A stretch of DNA of 64,000 bases from NCBI GenBank assembly GCA_021083345.1, contig JAJGRE010000001.1, positions 1,550,001 to 1,614,000 of the forward strand. Direction: 5' to 3'. The notes beneath the pieces are model-generated. The model was not told where the DNA came from, did no database searches, and saw only the letters and a program-made list of their open reading frames with translations. The position numbers and the translations under genes are program-made. Shown piece after piece: positions 51,150 to 60,960 of this stretch (positions are counted from its first letter, which is position 1; each line of letters begins with the position of its first letter). This DNA comes from Calditrichales bacterium MX18-03. GTDB lineage: Bacteria > Bacillota > Clostridia > Lutisporales > Lutisporaceae.

Positions 51150-51683
51150 ATGAAAAAGGATATGGCTTTGCTGGTCATCGATGTACAAAATGCCATGTTT
51201 TCTTCTTTGGACGGCACTTCGGTTTTCAACGGTGATACCGTATTGGCTAAGATTGCTGCATTGATTGAAAAAGCACGTTCAGCGGGCACTCCGGTTGTTT
51301 ACATCCAGCACACCAATAATGCCGACGAGGAATATGCGGAAGGAAAGCCAACTTGGTATATACACCCGCAAATAGCCCCATTGCCCGGTGAAAAAGTGGT
51401 CAGGAAAAGTACCTGGGACGCCTTCCATCAAACGACACTTCATGAAGAGCTGCAGAATATGGGGATCAGAAAACTGGTCATCGTCGGCATGCAGAGCGAA
51501 ATGTGCGTGGATACGACCTGTAGGAGAGCCTTCAGCATGGGATACGAGAATATCCTGATCAGTGATGCCCATACCACTTTTGATACACCAGCTCTTACAG
51601 CTGCCCAGATCATTCAGCACCATAACCGGATACAGGGCGGCCGTTTCGTTCAGCTGAAGACTGCAGAGGAAATCGAATTTTAG
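51150..51683 (+). CDS. isochorismatase-family cysteine hydrolase
   Basis: 177 residues of the cysteine hydrolase fold: Asp in LLVIDVQNAMF, Lys in VRKSTWDAFHQT, and nucleophile Cys in VIVGMQSEMCVDTTCRRAF with the cis-peptide before it. Families with this fold hydrolyse amides such as nicotinamide or isochorismate; the substrate is unknown. ATG 51150 lies 9 bases after AAGGAGG; ATG 51141 overlaps it and is rejected. Confidence 0.9.
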   Translation: MKKDMALLVIDVQNAMFSSLDGTSVFNGDTVLAKIAALIEKARSAGTPVVYIQHTNNADEEYAEGKPTWYIHPQIAPLPGEKVVRKSTWDAFHQTTLHEELQNMGIRKLVIVGMQSEMCVDTTCRRAFSMGYENILISDAHTTFDTPALTAAQIIQHHNRIQGGRFVQLKTAEEIEF

Positions 51684-51706
51684 AAACCTTAGATATCAAG
51701 CGTTTT

Positions 51707-51738
51707 AAAGCACAGAAGGGTTTATCCTTCTGTGCTTT
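51707..51738. terminator. terminator between isochorismatase and ECF sigma genes
   Basis: AAAGCACAGAAGG pairs perfectly with CCTTCTGTGCTTT (51707-51719, 51726-51738). It serves the convergent genes on both sides; U tracts are short. Confidence 0.7.
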
Positions 51739-51746
51739 GCTCTAGA

Positions 51747-52283
51747 TCAATATGTTTCCGCATACGCTTTCTGAAACTGCAGCCGTGCCCTTCGTATCAA
51801 GGTTTTCACCGTTGCTTCGTTCAGCTTCATTAAAGCTGCAATATCACTGTAGGATAAGTTTTTAAAATCTCTTAGCAGTAATGGCGTCTGGTATTTGTGC
51901 CCCAGCTTGAAAAAGACTTCTTTTATCTTATTTTGCTTTTCTTTATTCAACAGACTGTATTCAGGACTGTTTTTCTCAGTATCGCAGGTGATTATCGTAT
52001 CGGTCAGCTCATAATCCACCCGTGTTTTTCGGTAATGATCGATACAGGTGTTGTGTGCGATTCTGAAAATCCAGGGGGAAAGAGGTTTGCCTTCATCGGC
52101 ATCCTTCAGCCCCCTCAAGACCTTGATCAGCGTCTCCTGTGTCAAATCATCCGCCAGCACCTTATCGTTGACCAGCTTGCTTATATAGTAATAAACAGGT
52201 TTATAATAGCTTGTATAAATGTCATCAAAGGCATCCGCTTCCCCCCGCTTGAAGCGTCTGATTAATTCCGATTCTTTCTTCAT
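51747..52283 (-). CDS. ECF-type sigma-70 factor
   Basis: 178 residues. Region 2: FDDIYTSYYKPVYYYISKLV and LADDLTQETLIKVLRGLKDADEG. Region 4: FKLGHKYQTPLLLRDFKNLSYSDIAALMKLNEATVKTLIRRAR. No anti-sigma gene follows. It lies 25 bases after the ABC permease, at the end of the export operon, which suggests the pump and sigma factor respond to the same envelope signal. Confidence 0.9.
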   Translation of the reverse strand: MKKESELIRRFKRGEADAFDDIYTSYYKPVYYYISKLVNDKVLADDLTQETLIKVLRGLKDADEGKPLSPWIFRIAHNTCIDHYRKTRVDYELTDTIITCDTEKNSPEYSLLNKEKQNKIKEVFFKLGHKYQTPLLLRDFKNLSYSDIAALMKLNEATVKTLIRRARLQFQKAYAETY

Positions 52284-52308
52284 ATTTCTGCCTCCCTTAT
52301 TCCATGGA

Positions 52309-53517
52309 TCATTCGTACCTCAGTGCTTCGATGGGGTCCAGCTTTGCGGCTTTCTGCGCAGGGTAAAGGCCGAAAAAGATGCCTACTGCCGACGAGAAGC
52401 CGAATGATGCTAAAATCACTAAAGGCGACACATCAAGAGGTATATTGATCATTTTACCGACAACCAGCCCTAATGAAACACCCAATGTCATTCCGATGAT
52501 ACCGCCTATCAGACAAATGATCAGGGATTCCGTCAGAAACTGCAGCATGATATCCCTGTTTTGTGCGCCCAGTGCCTTCCGGGTACCGATCTCCCGCGTC
52601 CTTTCCGTTACCGATACCAGCATAATATTCATGACGCCAATGCCGCCTACGATAAGGGATATGCCGGCAATGGCACTGATCACCATTGTGAATATATTCA
52701 GGACGCTGTTGATGGTATCCAGCTGTGTAAACCCTTCGGATGCAGCATATTTGTCTTCATTGCGGTGGCTTTTTTCCAGAAGACGTATCATTTTATCCGC
52801 TATCTCCTGAGAATGGGTCATATCCGTCAGCGTGACGCTCATCTCACTGATTTGATGATTACTCAGCACTTTTTCCCTGATGGTGATGGGAACAAAGGCA
52901 TTCCCCGGCATATTATCCCCAAACATGGCTGCCATACCGCCATTGACATTTTTGCAGACGCCAACGACAGTGGCATAGATATCCTTGCTCTGGTTGCTGA
53001 CCTTTACCTTTTCTCCGATGATTTCAGTGGTACCGAATATTGCCTTTGCAGAAATGTCGTCAATAACCGTTACCTGCTTTGCGTTCTGAATATCCCGCTG
53101 GTTGATAAACCGGCCTTCCAGCAGCTCAAGATGCATCAGCTCCTCAAAATGCTCATTGACTGCCATTACCATGGCAAATTTCGAGTCTTTGTCACTTTTG
53201 ATGTAGCCCCTGCCCTCTGCAGACGGTGCCACCCACTCCACCCCTGGGATTTTCTCCTTGAGCAATTCGGCATCCTTCAAGGTAAAATAATCCCGTGTTT
53301 CAATGCTGGTGTCCATAGCTTTAACCTGCACATTGATGATATTGGTTCCAATGTCCTGAAATTCCCCTGTGATGGCTTCCTTACCGCCCTGGCCGATGGA
53401 AACTATGGTAATAACCGACGAGATACCGATAATTATACCAAGCATCGTGAGGAAGGAACGCATTTTGTTTGCCCTAACGCTCTGTAGTGCTGACTTGAAG
53501 CTTTCCACCAAATTCAT
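52309..53517 (-). CDS. MacB-like ABC transporter permease
   Basis: 402 residues with the MacB/FtsX topology: helix 1 after the N-terminal [30 protein letters not shown], a large extracytoplasmic domain (50-280), then three helices ([88 protein letters not shown]). Acts with the adjacent ATPase and adaptor; overlaps the ATPase by 4 bases. Confidence 0.93.
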   Translation of the reverse strand: MNLVESFKSALQSVRANKMRSFLTMLGIIIGISSVITIVSIGQGGKEAITGEFQDIGTNIINVQVKAMDTSIETRDYFTLKDAELLKEKIPGVEWVAPSAEGRGYIKSDKDSKFAMVMAVNEHFEELMHLELLEGRFINQRDIQNAKQVTVIDDISAKAIFGTTEIIGEKVKVSNQSKDIYATVVGVCKNVNGGMAAMFGDNMPGNAFVPITIREKVLSNHQISEMSVTLTDMTHSQEIADKMIRLLEKSHRNEDKYAASEGFTQLDTINSVLNIFTMVISAIAGISLIVGGIGVMNIMLVSVTERTREIGTRKALGAQNRDIMLQFLTESLIICLIGGIIGMTLGVSLGLVVGKMINIPLDVSPLVILASFGFSSAVGIFFGLYPAQKAAKLDPIEALRYE

Positions 53518-54227
53518 GCTTGTATTTCACCCCTTCGTATCTTCCGCTTCTCTATCGGCTTATCCGATATGATCGACCCATCCCGAAAAACAACGGCCCG
53601 TTTGGTGTGCATCGCAATGTCCTGCTCGTGGGTTACCATGATAATGGTAGCGCCTTCATCATTCAAGGATTCGAATATCTCCATGATTTCTTCACTGGAC
53701 CTGGTATCCAGATTTCCTGTAGGCTCATCCGCAAGAAGAATTGCCGGATCATTGACCAGCGCTCTGGCAATAGCCACCCTCTGCTTTTGGCCTCCAGACA
53801 TTTCATTGGGCTTGTGGTGCATCCTGTCACCCAGCCCAACCCGCTCCAGAGCGGCTTTTGCCCGCTTGATTCTCTCACTGCCGGGCACCCCGGCATAAAT
53901 CATGGGAAGCTCCACATTCCCCAAGGCAGATAGCCTGGGCAGCAGATTGAAGGACTGAAATACAAAACCGATTTTTTTGTTGCGTATGGCTGCAAGGCTA
54001 TTTCCGCTCAAAACGGATACATCTTCTTCATCCAGGATGTACTTTCCCTCCGTCAGGCGGTCCAGACAGCCCAGAATGTTCATCAGCGTGGATTTGCCGG
54101 AGCCGGATGCTCCCATGACGGCAACATATTCCTTTTCCTCTATTCCCAGGCTCACGCCTTTCAGCGCTTCTACCTGGATCTTTCCCGTATCATAAACCTT
54201 TTTCAGGTTCTCAATTTGGATTATCAA
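53514..54227 (-). CDS. MacB-like ABC transporter ATP-binding protein
   Basis: 237 residues. Walker [16 protein letters not shown], signature [19 protein letters not shown], Walker [16 protein letters not shown] and H-loop MVTHEQDIA. LolD/MacB-type exporter ATPase. The frame opens at 54245, but a TTG at 54227 spaced 6 bases from GGAGGTGA, one base after the adaptor stop, is the more likely start. Confidence 0.95.
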   Translation of the reverse strand: MIIQIENLKKVYDTGKIQVEALKGVSLGIEEKEYVAVMGASGSGKSTLMNILGCLDRLTEGKYILDEEDVSVLSGNSLAAIRNKKIGFVFQSFNLLPRLSALGNVELPMIYAGVPGSERIKRAKAALERVGLGDRMHHKPNEMSGGQKQRVAIARALVNDPAILLADEPTGNLDTRSSEEIMEIFESLNDEGATIIMVTHEQDIAMHTKRAVVFRDGSIISDKPIEKRKIRRGEIQA

Positions 54228-54228
54228 T

Positions 54229-55521
54229 TTATTCACCTCCTGCAACCTTCACCAGATCGCCATCCTTTAGTGCCGCAGGTGGCGTCTTGATATACAAGTC
54301 CCCCGCCTTCAACCCTTCTATGATCTGAACATCGAAGTCCGTCTCGATGCCGGTTTTTACATACTTCTTGACGGCTTTGCCGTTCTCTATGGCAAATACG
54401 TACTTCCTTCCGCCCTCTTCCTCTCTCAGCGCTTCAAAGTTGACAGCCAGCGTACCGGGGCTTTCCGTTAGTGTGATGTCGATATCGGCTTCATAACCTG
54501 CCTTTATCCTGTCATCGGGATTGTCTACTGTGATTTCAATCCCCACCTTGGCTTCCTTATTGGCACCTTCTATTTTCACAGTAGCCGCTTCGTCTATCCT
54601 GGACACTGTCCCGGCATATGCCTTATCCAAGCCCTTGACCTTGATATCTGCCTTCTGCCCCAGGCTGATGCTGACAGCGTCATACTGACTTACTTCTACC
54701 GCGATCTTGTATTCAGAAAGATCATAAATCGTTATCCGGCTGTTTTCCATTGTGGGATACTGGTTCTCTTTGACAGACAGGCTGACGATCCTTCCGTTAA
54801 TGTTGGCCTTAATATCGCTTTTACCGATCTTATCCAGCGTATTTGCAATGTCTGCTTTTGCCGCATCAAGCTGATTCCGTTGATCGGCAATCTGCTCCTC
54901 CCGGTTGGTTTCAAAATCTGCCAATGAATTTTGTGAGTTGTTAAGTTGGATCTCTGAAAGCGCCATCTGATTCTTGATATCATTCATCCGCTTCTCCGAG
55001 TTGTCATATTCTTCATTTGATATAGCACCGTTCTCAAAAAGTATTTTGTTCTGCTCAAAACGCCTTTCGGCTTCGTTATAGTCAGCTGCCGCATTTGCCA
55101 GATTGATTTCTGCCTGCCTGACAGCATTTTCAAGCATTTTCTTGTCGCTCTTGATCTCTTTTTTCAGAAGCCTGTCAAGATTCCGGCTGGCAAGGTCAAG
55201 ATTGAGCCTGTACTTGCTCAGCTGATACTCAAGGTCAGAAGTATCCACGGTCAGGATAATATTATTTTCCCTGACATCCTGGTTTTCCACAGCATAAAGC
55301 TTTTTCACCTTTTGCTGTGTGGAAAGGTTGATTTCCTCCTTATCCCTGGCCTCTACGTTTCCGGTCACCGAAATGGCCTGAGACAAAGTCCTTGCCTGCA
55401 GGGTCCCTGCCTCGACCTCTATTCCGGCATTAGCGCCAGCTGCGTATGTCCAAGCAGCCCCAACCGTTGCAGCCAAAATCAAAACAATCATGATAACGGT
55501 CAACATTTTTTTATTTATCAT
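54229..55521 (-). CDS. MacA-like periplasmic adaptor (HlyD/RND family)
   Basis: About 430 residues. An N-terminal signal anchor ([21 protein letters not shown]) is followed by barrel-sandwich and lipoyl half-motifs ([39 protein letters not shown]), a long coiled-coil hairpin (about 105-250), beta-barrel domain and membrane-proximal domain. In Gram-positives such adaptors couple MacB-like pumps to substrates at the membrane surface. ATG 55521 follows CGAAGGGAGTAAGAGA. First gene of the export operon. Confidence 0.92.
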   Translation of the reverse strand: MINKKMLTVIMIVLILAATVGAAWTYAAGANAGIEVEAGTLQARTLSQAISVTGNVEARDKEEINLSTQQKVKKLYAVENQDVRENNIILTVDTSDLEYQLSKYRLNLDLASRNLDRLLKKEIKSDKKMLENAVRQAEINLANAAADYNEAERRFEQNKILFENGAISNEEYDNSEKRMNDIKNQMALSEIQLNNSQNSLADFETNREEQIADQRNQLDAAKADIANTLDKIGKSDIKANINGRIVSLSVKENQYPTMENSRITIYDLSEYKIAVEVSQYDAVSISLGQKADIKVKGLDKAYAGTVSRIDEAATVKIEGANKEAKVGIEITVDNPDDRIKAGYEADIDITLTESPGTLAVNFEALREEEGGRKYVFAIENGKAVKKYVKTGIETDFDVQIIEGLKAGDLYIKTPPAALKDGDLVKVAGGE

Positions 55522-55741
55522 TCTCTTACTCCCTTCGCAATTCAATGTTTCGCTTCGACAGGTTCAAGTATAACCGCTGCCAATTTAAGCAAAATGAAAA
55601 ACACATTAATTATCCATTAAATGATCCCGCGTATTTTTAATCCTTTTTTAAAGCTTTTCTGCTGCCAAAGCGTTATGATTAAAACATAAGCTCAACATGC
55701 TATAATACAGTTAAAGGAAATTGAACCGGGAGGGCAGAACT

Positions 55742-56416
55742 GTGATAAAAGTTCTTATTATTGAAGATGAAGCCGAAATATTAAGCTTTTTAACGCTTGA
55801 GCTTTCCTATGAAGGTTATGAGGTGGATACAGCCTCTGATGGAAGAGCAGGCCTTGAAAAGATTGAAAAGGGCCACTATGATATTGTATTGCTTGATATT
55901 ATGCTGCCTTGGCTGAATGGGATTGAAGTATGCAGAAGAGCACGCAAGTTCACTAATGTACCTGTCATTATGCTTACCGCAAGAGATCAGGTCATCGATA
56001 AGGTGACAGGTCTTGATACCGGAGCCGATGATTATCTCACCAAGCCTTTTGCCATTGAAGAGCTATTGGCGAGAATGCGCAGCGCTTTAAGGAGAAATAT
56101 GATCCCCGGTGCGGAAGCAAGCCTTCTTACTTTCAGGAATCTGTCTCTTAACCAGGCCGCATGCGAGGTCAAGGTGGGGAATGTAACAATCGATCTGACA
56201 AAAAAGGAATATCTGCTGCTGGAGTACCTGCTGCAAAACAAGAACCATGTGCTGACAAGGGAGCAGATTCTGAATGCCATATGGGGCTACGATTACTTTG
56301 GGGATACCAACGTTGTGGATGTCTATGTCCGGTTTCTGAGAGCAAAGCTGGATGACAGCTTTAATGAAAAGTATATTACGACGGTAAGGGGAACGGGCTA
56401 TCTCATGAAAGAGTAG
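55742..56416 (+). CDS. OmpR/PhoB-family response regulator
   Basis: 224 residues. Receiver: acidic pocket IEDE near 8-10, phospho-acceptor Asp52 in DIVLLDIMLPWLNG, VIMLTARD and DDYLTKPFAIEEL. C-terminal winged helix with LTKKEYLLLEYLLQNKNHVLTREQIL and VDVYVRFLRAKLD plus TVRGTGYLM. Starts with GTG 55742 after GGGAGGGCAGAAC. A TATAAT box lies at 55701-55706. Operon with the kinase; divergent from the MacAB-like genes. Confidence 0.93.
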   Translation: MIKVLIIEDEAEILSFLTLELSYEGYEVDTASDGRAGLEKIEKGHYDIVLLDIMLPWLNGIEVCRRARKFTNVPVIMLTARDQVIDKVTGLDTGADDYLTKPFAIEELLARMRSALRRNMIPGAEASLLTFRNLSLNQAACEVKVGNVTIDLTKKEYLLLEYLLQNKNHVLTREQILNAIWGYDYFGDTNVVDVYVRFLRAKLDDSFNEKYITTVRGTGYLMKE

Positions 56417-56437
56417 AAATGAAAGGAGGGGCGCTGC

Positions 56438-57877
56438 ATGTCTTTTAAACGCAGGCGGTTATCCATTTCAAAAAAACTGACCTTGATCTATTCCAGGATC
56501 CTTTTCAGTATTTTGATCGTCTTCACCATCCTGATGTTTTTTTCCATCCGTTTTTTTTCTATTGAAAGCCATGAGAACGAACTGATCACTAATGCAGACA
56601 TTATTTCCGGGCATATCGGCAGCATGCTGGAGGTCAACCGGTCGTCTTTCGCAAACCTGACCCTAGGCTATGGTATTTTTTACAGCGTGTTTGACAAGGC
56701 TGAGAGTCTTATCTACACAAACAACACCGGTCTGCCTTTTATGGATACTCTGTGGGATGACGGAAAAAACCGTTCAGAAAGCGGTATTTTTGATTATGAT
56801 AGGCAAATTTTCGTCATAGACAAAGAGGGCAACATTAAGAAACTGAGCAAAGCCGGCGGTCTCAGAAAAGACAGAAGAGTCCTCCTCATGAATAAGGCGG
56901 TAACGGTCAAGAATACTACCTATCATATACAGGTGGTAAAGGACCTTGAGGAAATAGGAGAAGCAACGGAGGTGCTTCCGAAGATCCTGATCATCACGGG
57001 TATTCTCGGCACCTTGCTTTGCATTTCAACGGGTCCTTATTTGAGCCGGACACTTCTGAAACCCATTCACGATATATCCAGGACAGCAAAAGAGATTACT
57101 GCGAAAAACCTGGACAAAAGGATCCCGGTAGACGGTCCTGATGACGAGCTGAAGGACCTTGCCCAGACATTCAATTCGATGATTGAAAGGCTTGAGGGGG
57201 ATTTCGAAAGGCAGAAGCAGTTTGCATCTGATGCATCCCATGAGCTCCGCACCCCCTTGTCCATCATTCACGGGCATGTGAACATGCTGAACCGCTGGGG
57301 CAAAAACGATCCTCAGGTATTGGACCAGTCTCTGGCAACACTGAAAAGAGAGTCGGAAAACATGAGCCGGCTCATTGAAAACCTGATGTATCTTGCAAAG
57401 GGAGATACCAATGCCAATGTTACGAAAAAAGAGGTTTTTGGACTCAAAATGCTTTTTGAAGAAGTGATGGAGGAAACGCAGTTGACCAACAGCGGGTATT
57501 CGATCTCGTGTATGTGTGATGAAAACTTGATGATAAATGCTGACTATAATGCCTTGAAGCAGGTCCTCAGGATTCTGATGGATAACAGCATCAAGTTCAG
57601 CACCCCGGCCGGTGATATTTGGATAAAAGCTGAAGAGGAAGAAAACAGCGTGCTTATAGCTGTATCCGACAAGGGGGTTGGTATCCCCTCCGAATGCCTG
57701 CCGCATATTTTCGACAGGTTCTACAGGGTGGACGAATCCCGCAGCAAGGCGACAGGCGGCGCCGGGCTGGGGCTTGCCATTGCCAGGCAGATTGTCCAGA
57801 GTCACGATGGAACCATAACTGCCGAAAGTGAGCTTGGAAAAGGAACAACGATTGCGCTTCGGCTTCCGGCTGTTTAA
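56438..57877 (+). CDS. sensor histidine kinase (HAMP/HisKA type)
   Basis: 479 residues. Two transmembrane helices (about 24-43 and 180-200) flank an extracytoplasmic sensor of ~140 residues. HAMP follows (LLKPIHDISRTAKEITAKNLDKRI), then the HisKA H-box FASDASHELRTPLSIIHGH and the ATPase N, G1 and G2 boxes (LMDNSIKFS, VSDKGVGIP, GGAGLGLAIARQIV). Partner of the upstream regulator; probably senses cell-envelope stress or an antimicrobial related to the divergent pump. Confidence 0.93.
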   Translation: MSFKRRRLSISKKLTLIYSRILFSILIVFTILMFFSIRFFSIESHENELITNADIISGHIGSMLEVNRSSFANLTLGYGIFYSVFDKAESLIYTNNTGLPFMDTLWDDGKNRSESGIFDYDRQIFVIDKEGNIKKLSKAGGLRKDRRVLLMNKAVTVKNTTYHIQVVKDLEEIGEATEVLPKILIITGILGTLLCISTGPYLSRTLLKPIHDISRTAKEITAKNLDKRIPVDGPDDELKDLAQTFNSMIERLEGDFERQKQFASDASHELRTPLSIIHGHVNMLNRWGKNDPQVLDQSLATLKRESENMSRLIENLMYLAKGDTNANVTKKEVFGLKMLFEEVMEETQLTNSGYSISCMCDENLMINADYNALKQVLRILMDNSIKFSTPAGDIWIKAEEEENSVLIAVSDKGVGIPSECLPHIFDRFYRVDESRSKATGGAGLGLAIARQIVQSHDGTITAESELGKGTTIALRLPAV

Positions 57878-57891
57878 GAAAAAGGTTGCAG

Positions 57892-58395
57892 TTAAAGCAG
57901 AAACAATGTCATTGCCATGCCGACCAATCCACCGGCGACAACGTCGGAGGGGTAGTGAATCCCCAGATAGATACGGGAGTAACCGATTAATACTGCCAGG
58001 AATATAGCAAACCCAGCCACCGCCGGTGCTGCCGTGCTGATTGTAATAGCACATGAAACGGCTGCTGCTGTATGACCGGAAGGGAATGAATAGTCCCGCT
58101 CCTTCTTCAGCGGAATAAAGCAATCCATGGCATTATATGGTCTCACTCTGGCCACCAGAAGCTTAGCTGCTTGAACGATTGCTGTCACCACAGCCTGTAC
58201 AAGCCCCAATTTGAAAGCGATCTGCCTGGTAGATGGAAAAAGAGCCAAAATGAATATGAGGCAGACATGGGAAAATAGTCCGCCCAAATCCGTAACAATA
58301 GCGAAGAACCTGTTCAGATGGCTGATATGGCGTCTGTTAATCGACAGAAATATGTTTTGATCCGCTCTGACCAAAACGTTTATGATATTATTCAA
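57892..58395 (-). CDS. PAP2-family membrane phosphatase
   Basis: 167 residues with about five helices. PAP2 catalytic motifs: KLLVARVRPYNA, FPSGHTAAAVS and SRIYLGIHYPSDVVAGGLVGM. Likely undecaprenyl-diphosphate or phosphatidate phosphatase. Converges on the kinase gene with a 14-base gap. The region to 58637 contains -10-like TATAAT-type sequences but no clear gene. Confidence 0.92.
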   Translation of the reverse strand: MNNIINVLVRADQNIFLSINRRHISHLNRFFAIVTDLGGLFSHVCLIFILALFPSTRQIAFKLGLVQAVVTAIVQAAKLLVARVRPYNAMDCFIPLKKERDYSFPSGHTAAAVSCAITISTAAPAVAGFAIFLAVLIGYSRIYLGIHYPSDVVAGGLVGMAMTLFLL

Positions 58396-58637
58396 TCATG
58401 CCACCTCTTTCTAATACCAAAGCCGTCATATCCTTAATTACGGGAAGCTTTCCCTTCCTTATGCTTACACTCTATATATATCAAGTATATGAGAAAAGTA
58501 TTAGCAGACTTTTAGGTAAAGATTAAGTTTCGGTGAGAAAATGTTAAGAACCTGTTAATAACATTTTTGAAAACTACTGCAGGAAATAATTCACCTTTGT
58601 AGAATATAATTCTTAAAATAAGCAAGGGGTGATACAG

Positions 58638-59108
58638 ATGAAAAAATGGCAATGTACGGTATGCGGCTATATTCACCAGGGCGAAACACCACCGAAAAAA
58701 TGTCCAAGATGCGGCGCCCCCAAGGAAAAATTCATAGAAATCCAGCCATCATCAGATGACGTCGACGTCATCCATATGCACTACGGCCAGAAAGTCACCT
58801 ATGGACAGGACGTTCAAGTCAATCCTTTCTTTGAAGACTATGAATCCCTGGCACCCTTTATCTACAATCTGCCGGTAGGCGGCAGGGCACCGCTGCACAA
58901 GCATCCGACTACCGATGAGCTGTTCTTCATATTGAAAGGCAGAATCAAGTTTACAGTAGGGCAGAGGGAAATGATCGCCGTACCCGGAGACCTTCTGAAA
59001 GGAAGGATGGATATACCCCATACCTTTGAGAACATCGGAGACGAGCCGGCTGTTTTCCTCTCGGTAAAAGGCCCCAAGCCGGTGGACCTTGTCAAACTGG
59101 AAAATTGA
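58638..59108 (+). CDS. rubredoxin-like domain fused to a cupin
   Basis: 156 residues. The N terminus (1-45) is a rubredoxin-type zinc ribbon or iron site ([25 protein letters not shown], four Cys in two CxxC knuckles). The rest is a single cupin barrel with metal-binding residues in [21 protein letters not shown] and [11 protein letters not shown]. Function unknown; an oxidative-stress or metal-sensing role is conceivable. ATG 58638 follows AGGGGTGATACAG. Confidence 0.88.
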   Translation: MKKWQCTVCGYIHQGETPPKKCPRCGAPKEKFIEIQPSSDDVDVIHMHYGQKVTYGQDVQVNPFFEDYESLAPFIYNLPVGGRAPLHKHPTTDELFFILKGRIKFTVGQREMIAVPGDLLKGRMDIPHTFENIGDEPAVFLSVKGPKPVDLVKLEN

Positions 59109-59123
59109 TAGTAAGCAACCGAA

Positions 59124-59149
59124 AGGGATCAGGCATACGCCTGATCCCT
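59124..59149. terminator. bidirectional terminator after the rubredoxin-cupin gene
   Basis: AGGGATCAGGC pairs perfectly with GCCTGATCCCT around ATAC, between convergent genes; followed by TAATCTTTTA on the + strand. Confidence 0.8.
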
Positions 59150-59155
59150 AATCTT

Positions 59156-60448
59156 TTATGCTTCCATTGCCTCGGCAGCCTCTACTGCTTGCGCCGCTTC
59201 ATCCTCCACGTCATCTGCCGCTGCATGTGACCGTTCTTCATACTTTTCCAATAAAAACATAAAAACAGCCGAGACGGTGGTAATGACGCCCAGGATCAGC
59301 CAAGCGTTCTCGATGGAGGTATGGCTCAGCATCCTGCCCATACCCAGAGGGCCCAGCGTGTATCCCAGTCCAAGGATCATCGGCAGGACCGCACTCATTC
59401 TCCCCCTGTGGGATGCCGGTGTATGGTTTGCGATAAAGGGCATTACGCTGATGGATAACACGATCTCACCAATGGTGAAGATATAAGCCATCACAAAGAA
59501 CATGGGGAGCCCCGCAATAAGACCGAAGCCTCCGAAGCCCGCAGCGTACAGCAGCCCGCCGTATACCATCCGCCGGATGTTTTTTATCCTGCCCGTCAGC
59601 TTTGTCACGATAGGTGTAAAAAGGATTACCACCAGACCGTTGAAGCTGGCAATCCAGCCGTAATACTGGGCACCCAGGTCGCTGAAATTCTGTATGGCAT
59701 GCATCGGCAGCAAGAAGGTCCATTGTGAGTAGGTGAAATTATAACCGAATGCAATCAGTGCGAAAAAAATCAGTATCGGCCGCCGCCATAGTACTGCCAG
59801 AATGGATCCCGATTCCTGACGCTCCAACTTCCGGCTTGTATCAGTGATCTGCTCCTTGGTCTTATGGATGGTCTCCTTTACAAACAAAAGAATCAGCCCC
59901 ATGGCCAAGATTGCAGTAACGGCGTCCCCTATGAACACCAGCGGCAGGTATTTCCTATATAGCAACCCGCCCAGCATGGGTCCTATCGCGAAACCGATAT
60001 TCCAGCCCATGTAGATCAATGCATAAGCCCCGTCCCTGTTGTCCGGCGTCGTCAAGTCCGCAATCAGTGAATCATGGGCAGGACCTGCCGTGTACATGCA
60101 CACGCCTGCCGCTACCAGGATATAGACCATCGTCATGGACGGCTCGATAAAGCCGCATATGATATACAGGATGGCAGCCAAGGCATCGAATATGATGATC
60201 AGCATCTTGCGTCCGAAGGTATCAGCCAGCTTTCCGCCTATCATGGCTGCGGGAAGGTAAACCAATCCGGCAGCGCTCAGCAATGTACCGGCCTCCTGCT
60301 CGGATAAACCGATCTTCTGCGTCAGGATGATGGTCAGGAGCGGCATGACAAAACAGCCCACCGCATTGACGATTCTGGCTATGAAGATGATATAGATTTC
60401 TCGCGGCAACCCTTTGTACGGGTTCAGTAAACTACTTATTCCAAACAT
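59156..60448 (-). CDS. MFS-family drug efflux transporter
   Basis: About 430 residues with 12 predicted helices. Family signatures: motif A GGKLADTFGRKMLI in the loop after helix 2, the GPxxG-type segment FAIGPMLGGLL in helix 5, and a second-half repeat (GRMSAVLPMILGLGYTLGPLGMG). Ends in an Ala/Glu-rich tail. The ATG at 60448 follows GAGAGGGGAATCATC. It is preceded by a leader ORF and attenuator, a layout typical of drug-inducible pumps. Confidence 0.92.
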   Translation of the reverse strand: MFGISSLLNPYKGLPREIYIIFIARIVNAVGCFVMPLLTIILTQKIGLSEQEAGTLLSAAGLVYLPAAMIGGKLADTFGRKMLIIIFDALAAILYIICGFIEPSMTMVYILVAAGVCMYTAGPAHDSLIADLTTPDNRDGAYALIYMGWNIGFAIGPMLGGLLYRKYLPLVFIGDAVTAILAMGLILLFVKETIHKTKEQITDTSRKLERQESGSILAVLWRRPILIFFALIAFGYNFTYSQWTFLLPMHAIQNFSDLGAQYYGWIASFNGLVVILFTPIVTKLTGRIKNIRRMVYGGLLYAAGFGGFGLIAGLPMFFVMAYIFTIGEIVLSISVMPFIANHTPASHRGRMSAVLPMILGLGYTLGPLGMGRMLSHTSIENAWLILGVITTVSAVFMFLLEKYEERSHAAADDVEDEAAQAVEAAEAMEA

Positions 60449-60544
60449 GATGATTCCCCTCTCAAAATAAAATAACAGTCTGACACGCACCCTTGTAATT
60501 GTATTAACCTCAAAAGCGTCGCTATGCAGCCATCCTTCCGCCCG

Positions 60545-60695
60545 AAAAACAAAAAGCCATGAATCGCCCTTATTCCTGTAGGCTATCCATGACTCTAAAG
60601 CATACTTTCCTCAAAAAGTACAAAAGCCACGGATCAATCGGGTAGACAAGCTATGTCCACACAACGACCCGCAGCCTCAATCGGCTTGCTTCTGC
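60545..60695 (-). promoter_or_regulatory. attenuator of the MFS gene
   Basis: After the leader ORF, CAACGACC (inside the ORF 3' end) can pair with GGTCGTTG downstream, forming an 8-bp stem. Closer to the gene a stem of GTCATGGAT (60593-60585) with ATTCATGGC (60564-60556, some G-U pairs) is followed on the minus strand by TTTTTGTTTTT, an intrinsic terminator. Repeated CCGATTGA units lie between. The folds are compatible with translation-dependent termination control. Confidence 0.65.
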
Positions 60696-60764
60696 TTAAT
60701 ATCCATACAAAGGCAGGTCGTTGCAGTATTTTGCATTTTTGTAAACAGCGCTATCAAATCTCAT
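60696..60764 (-). CDS. leader peptide upstream of the MFS gene, 22 residues
   Basis: A 22-codon ORF with an excellent ribosome-binding site (AAAGGAGGTCGTATCC). The peptide begins MRFDSAVYKNAKYCND and ends in LPLYGY; four Tyr residues. Its 3' end contributes to the competing stem with the downstream GGTCGTTG. Drug-stalled ribosomes on such ORFs permit read-through of downstream terminators in several Firmicutes resistance genes. Which drug would act here cannot be inferred. Confidence 0.7.
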   Translation of the reverse strand: MRFDSAVYKNAKYCNDLPLYGY

Positions 60765-60805
60765 GGATACGACCTCCTTTTTGTAATATTTTCTTGCACA
60801 TGTAA

Positions 60806-60835
60806 AGTATACTATTGTTGGCAAGCAGCTGTCAA
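60806..60835 (-). promoter_or_regulatory. promoter of the MFS leader
   Basis: Minus strand: TTGACA (60835-60830), 18 bases, TATACT (60811-60806). This predicts a transcript start about 35 bases before the leader ORF. Confidence 0.75.
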
Positions 60836-60960
60836 CAGCTTCCAGGGTTTGTAATGCAACCGTAATATTTTATCATTATCTTACGTTCCGGTACTTTGCA
60901 TACTTGTGCCCGCAGTGGGGAATTTATGTTATATAATCTCCTCAGAAAGGGGCTATTCCG

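Noticed and set aside
57026-58123. Minus-strand frame spanning the kinase C-terminal half and part of PAP2
   Set aside because: It overlaps two genes with clear motifs and has no ribosome-binding site.
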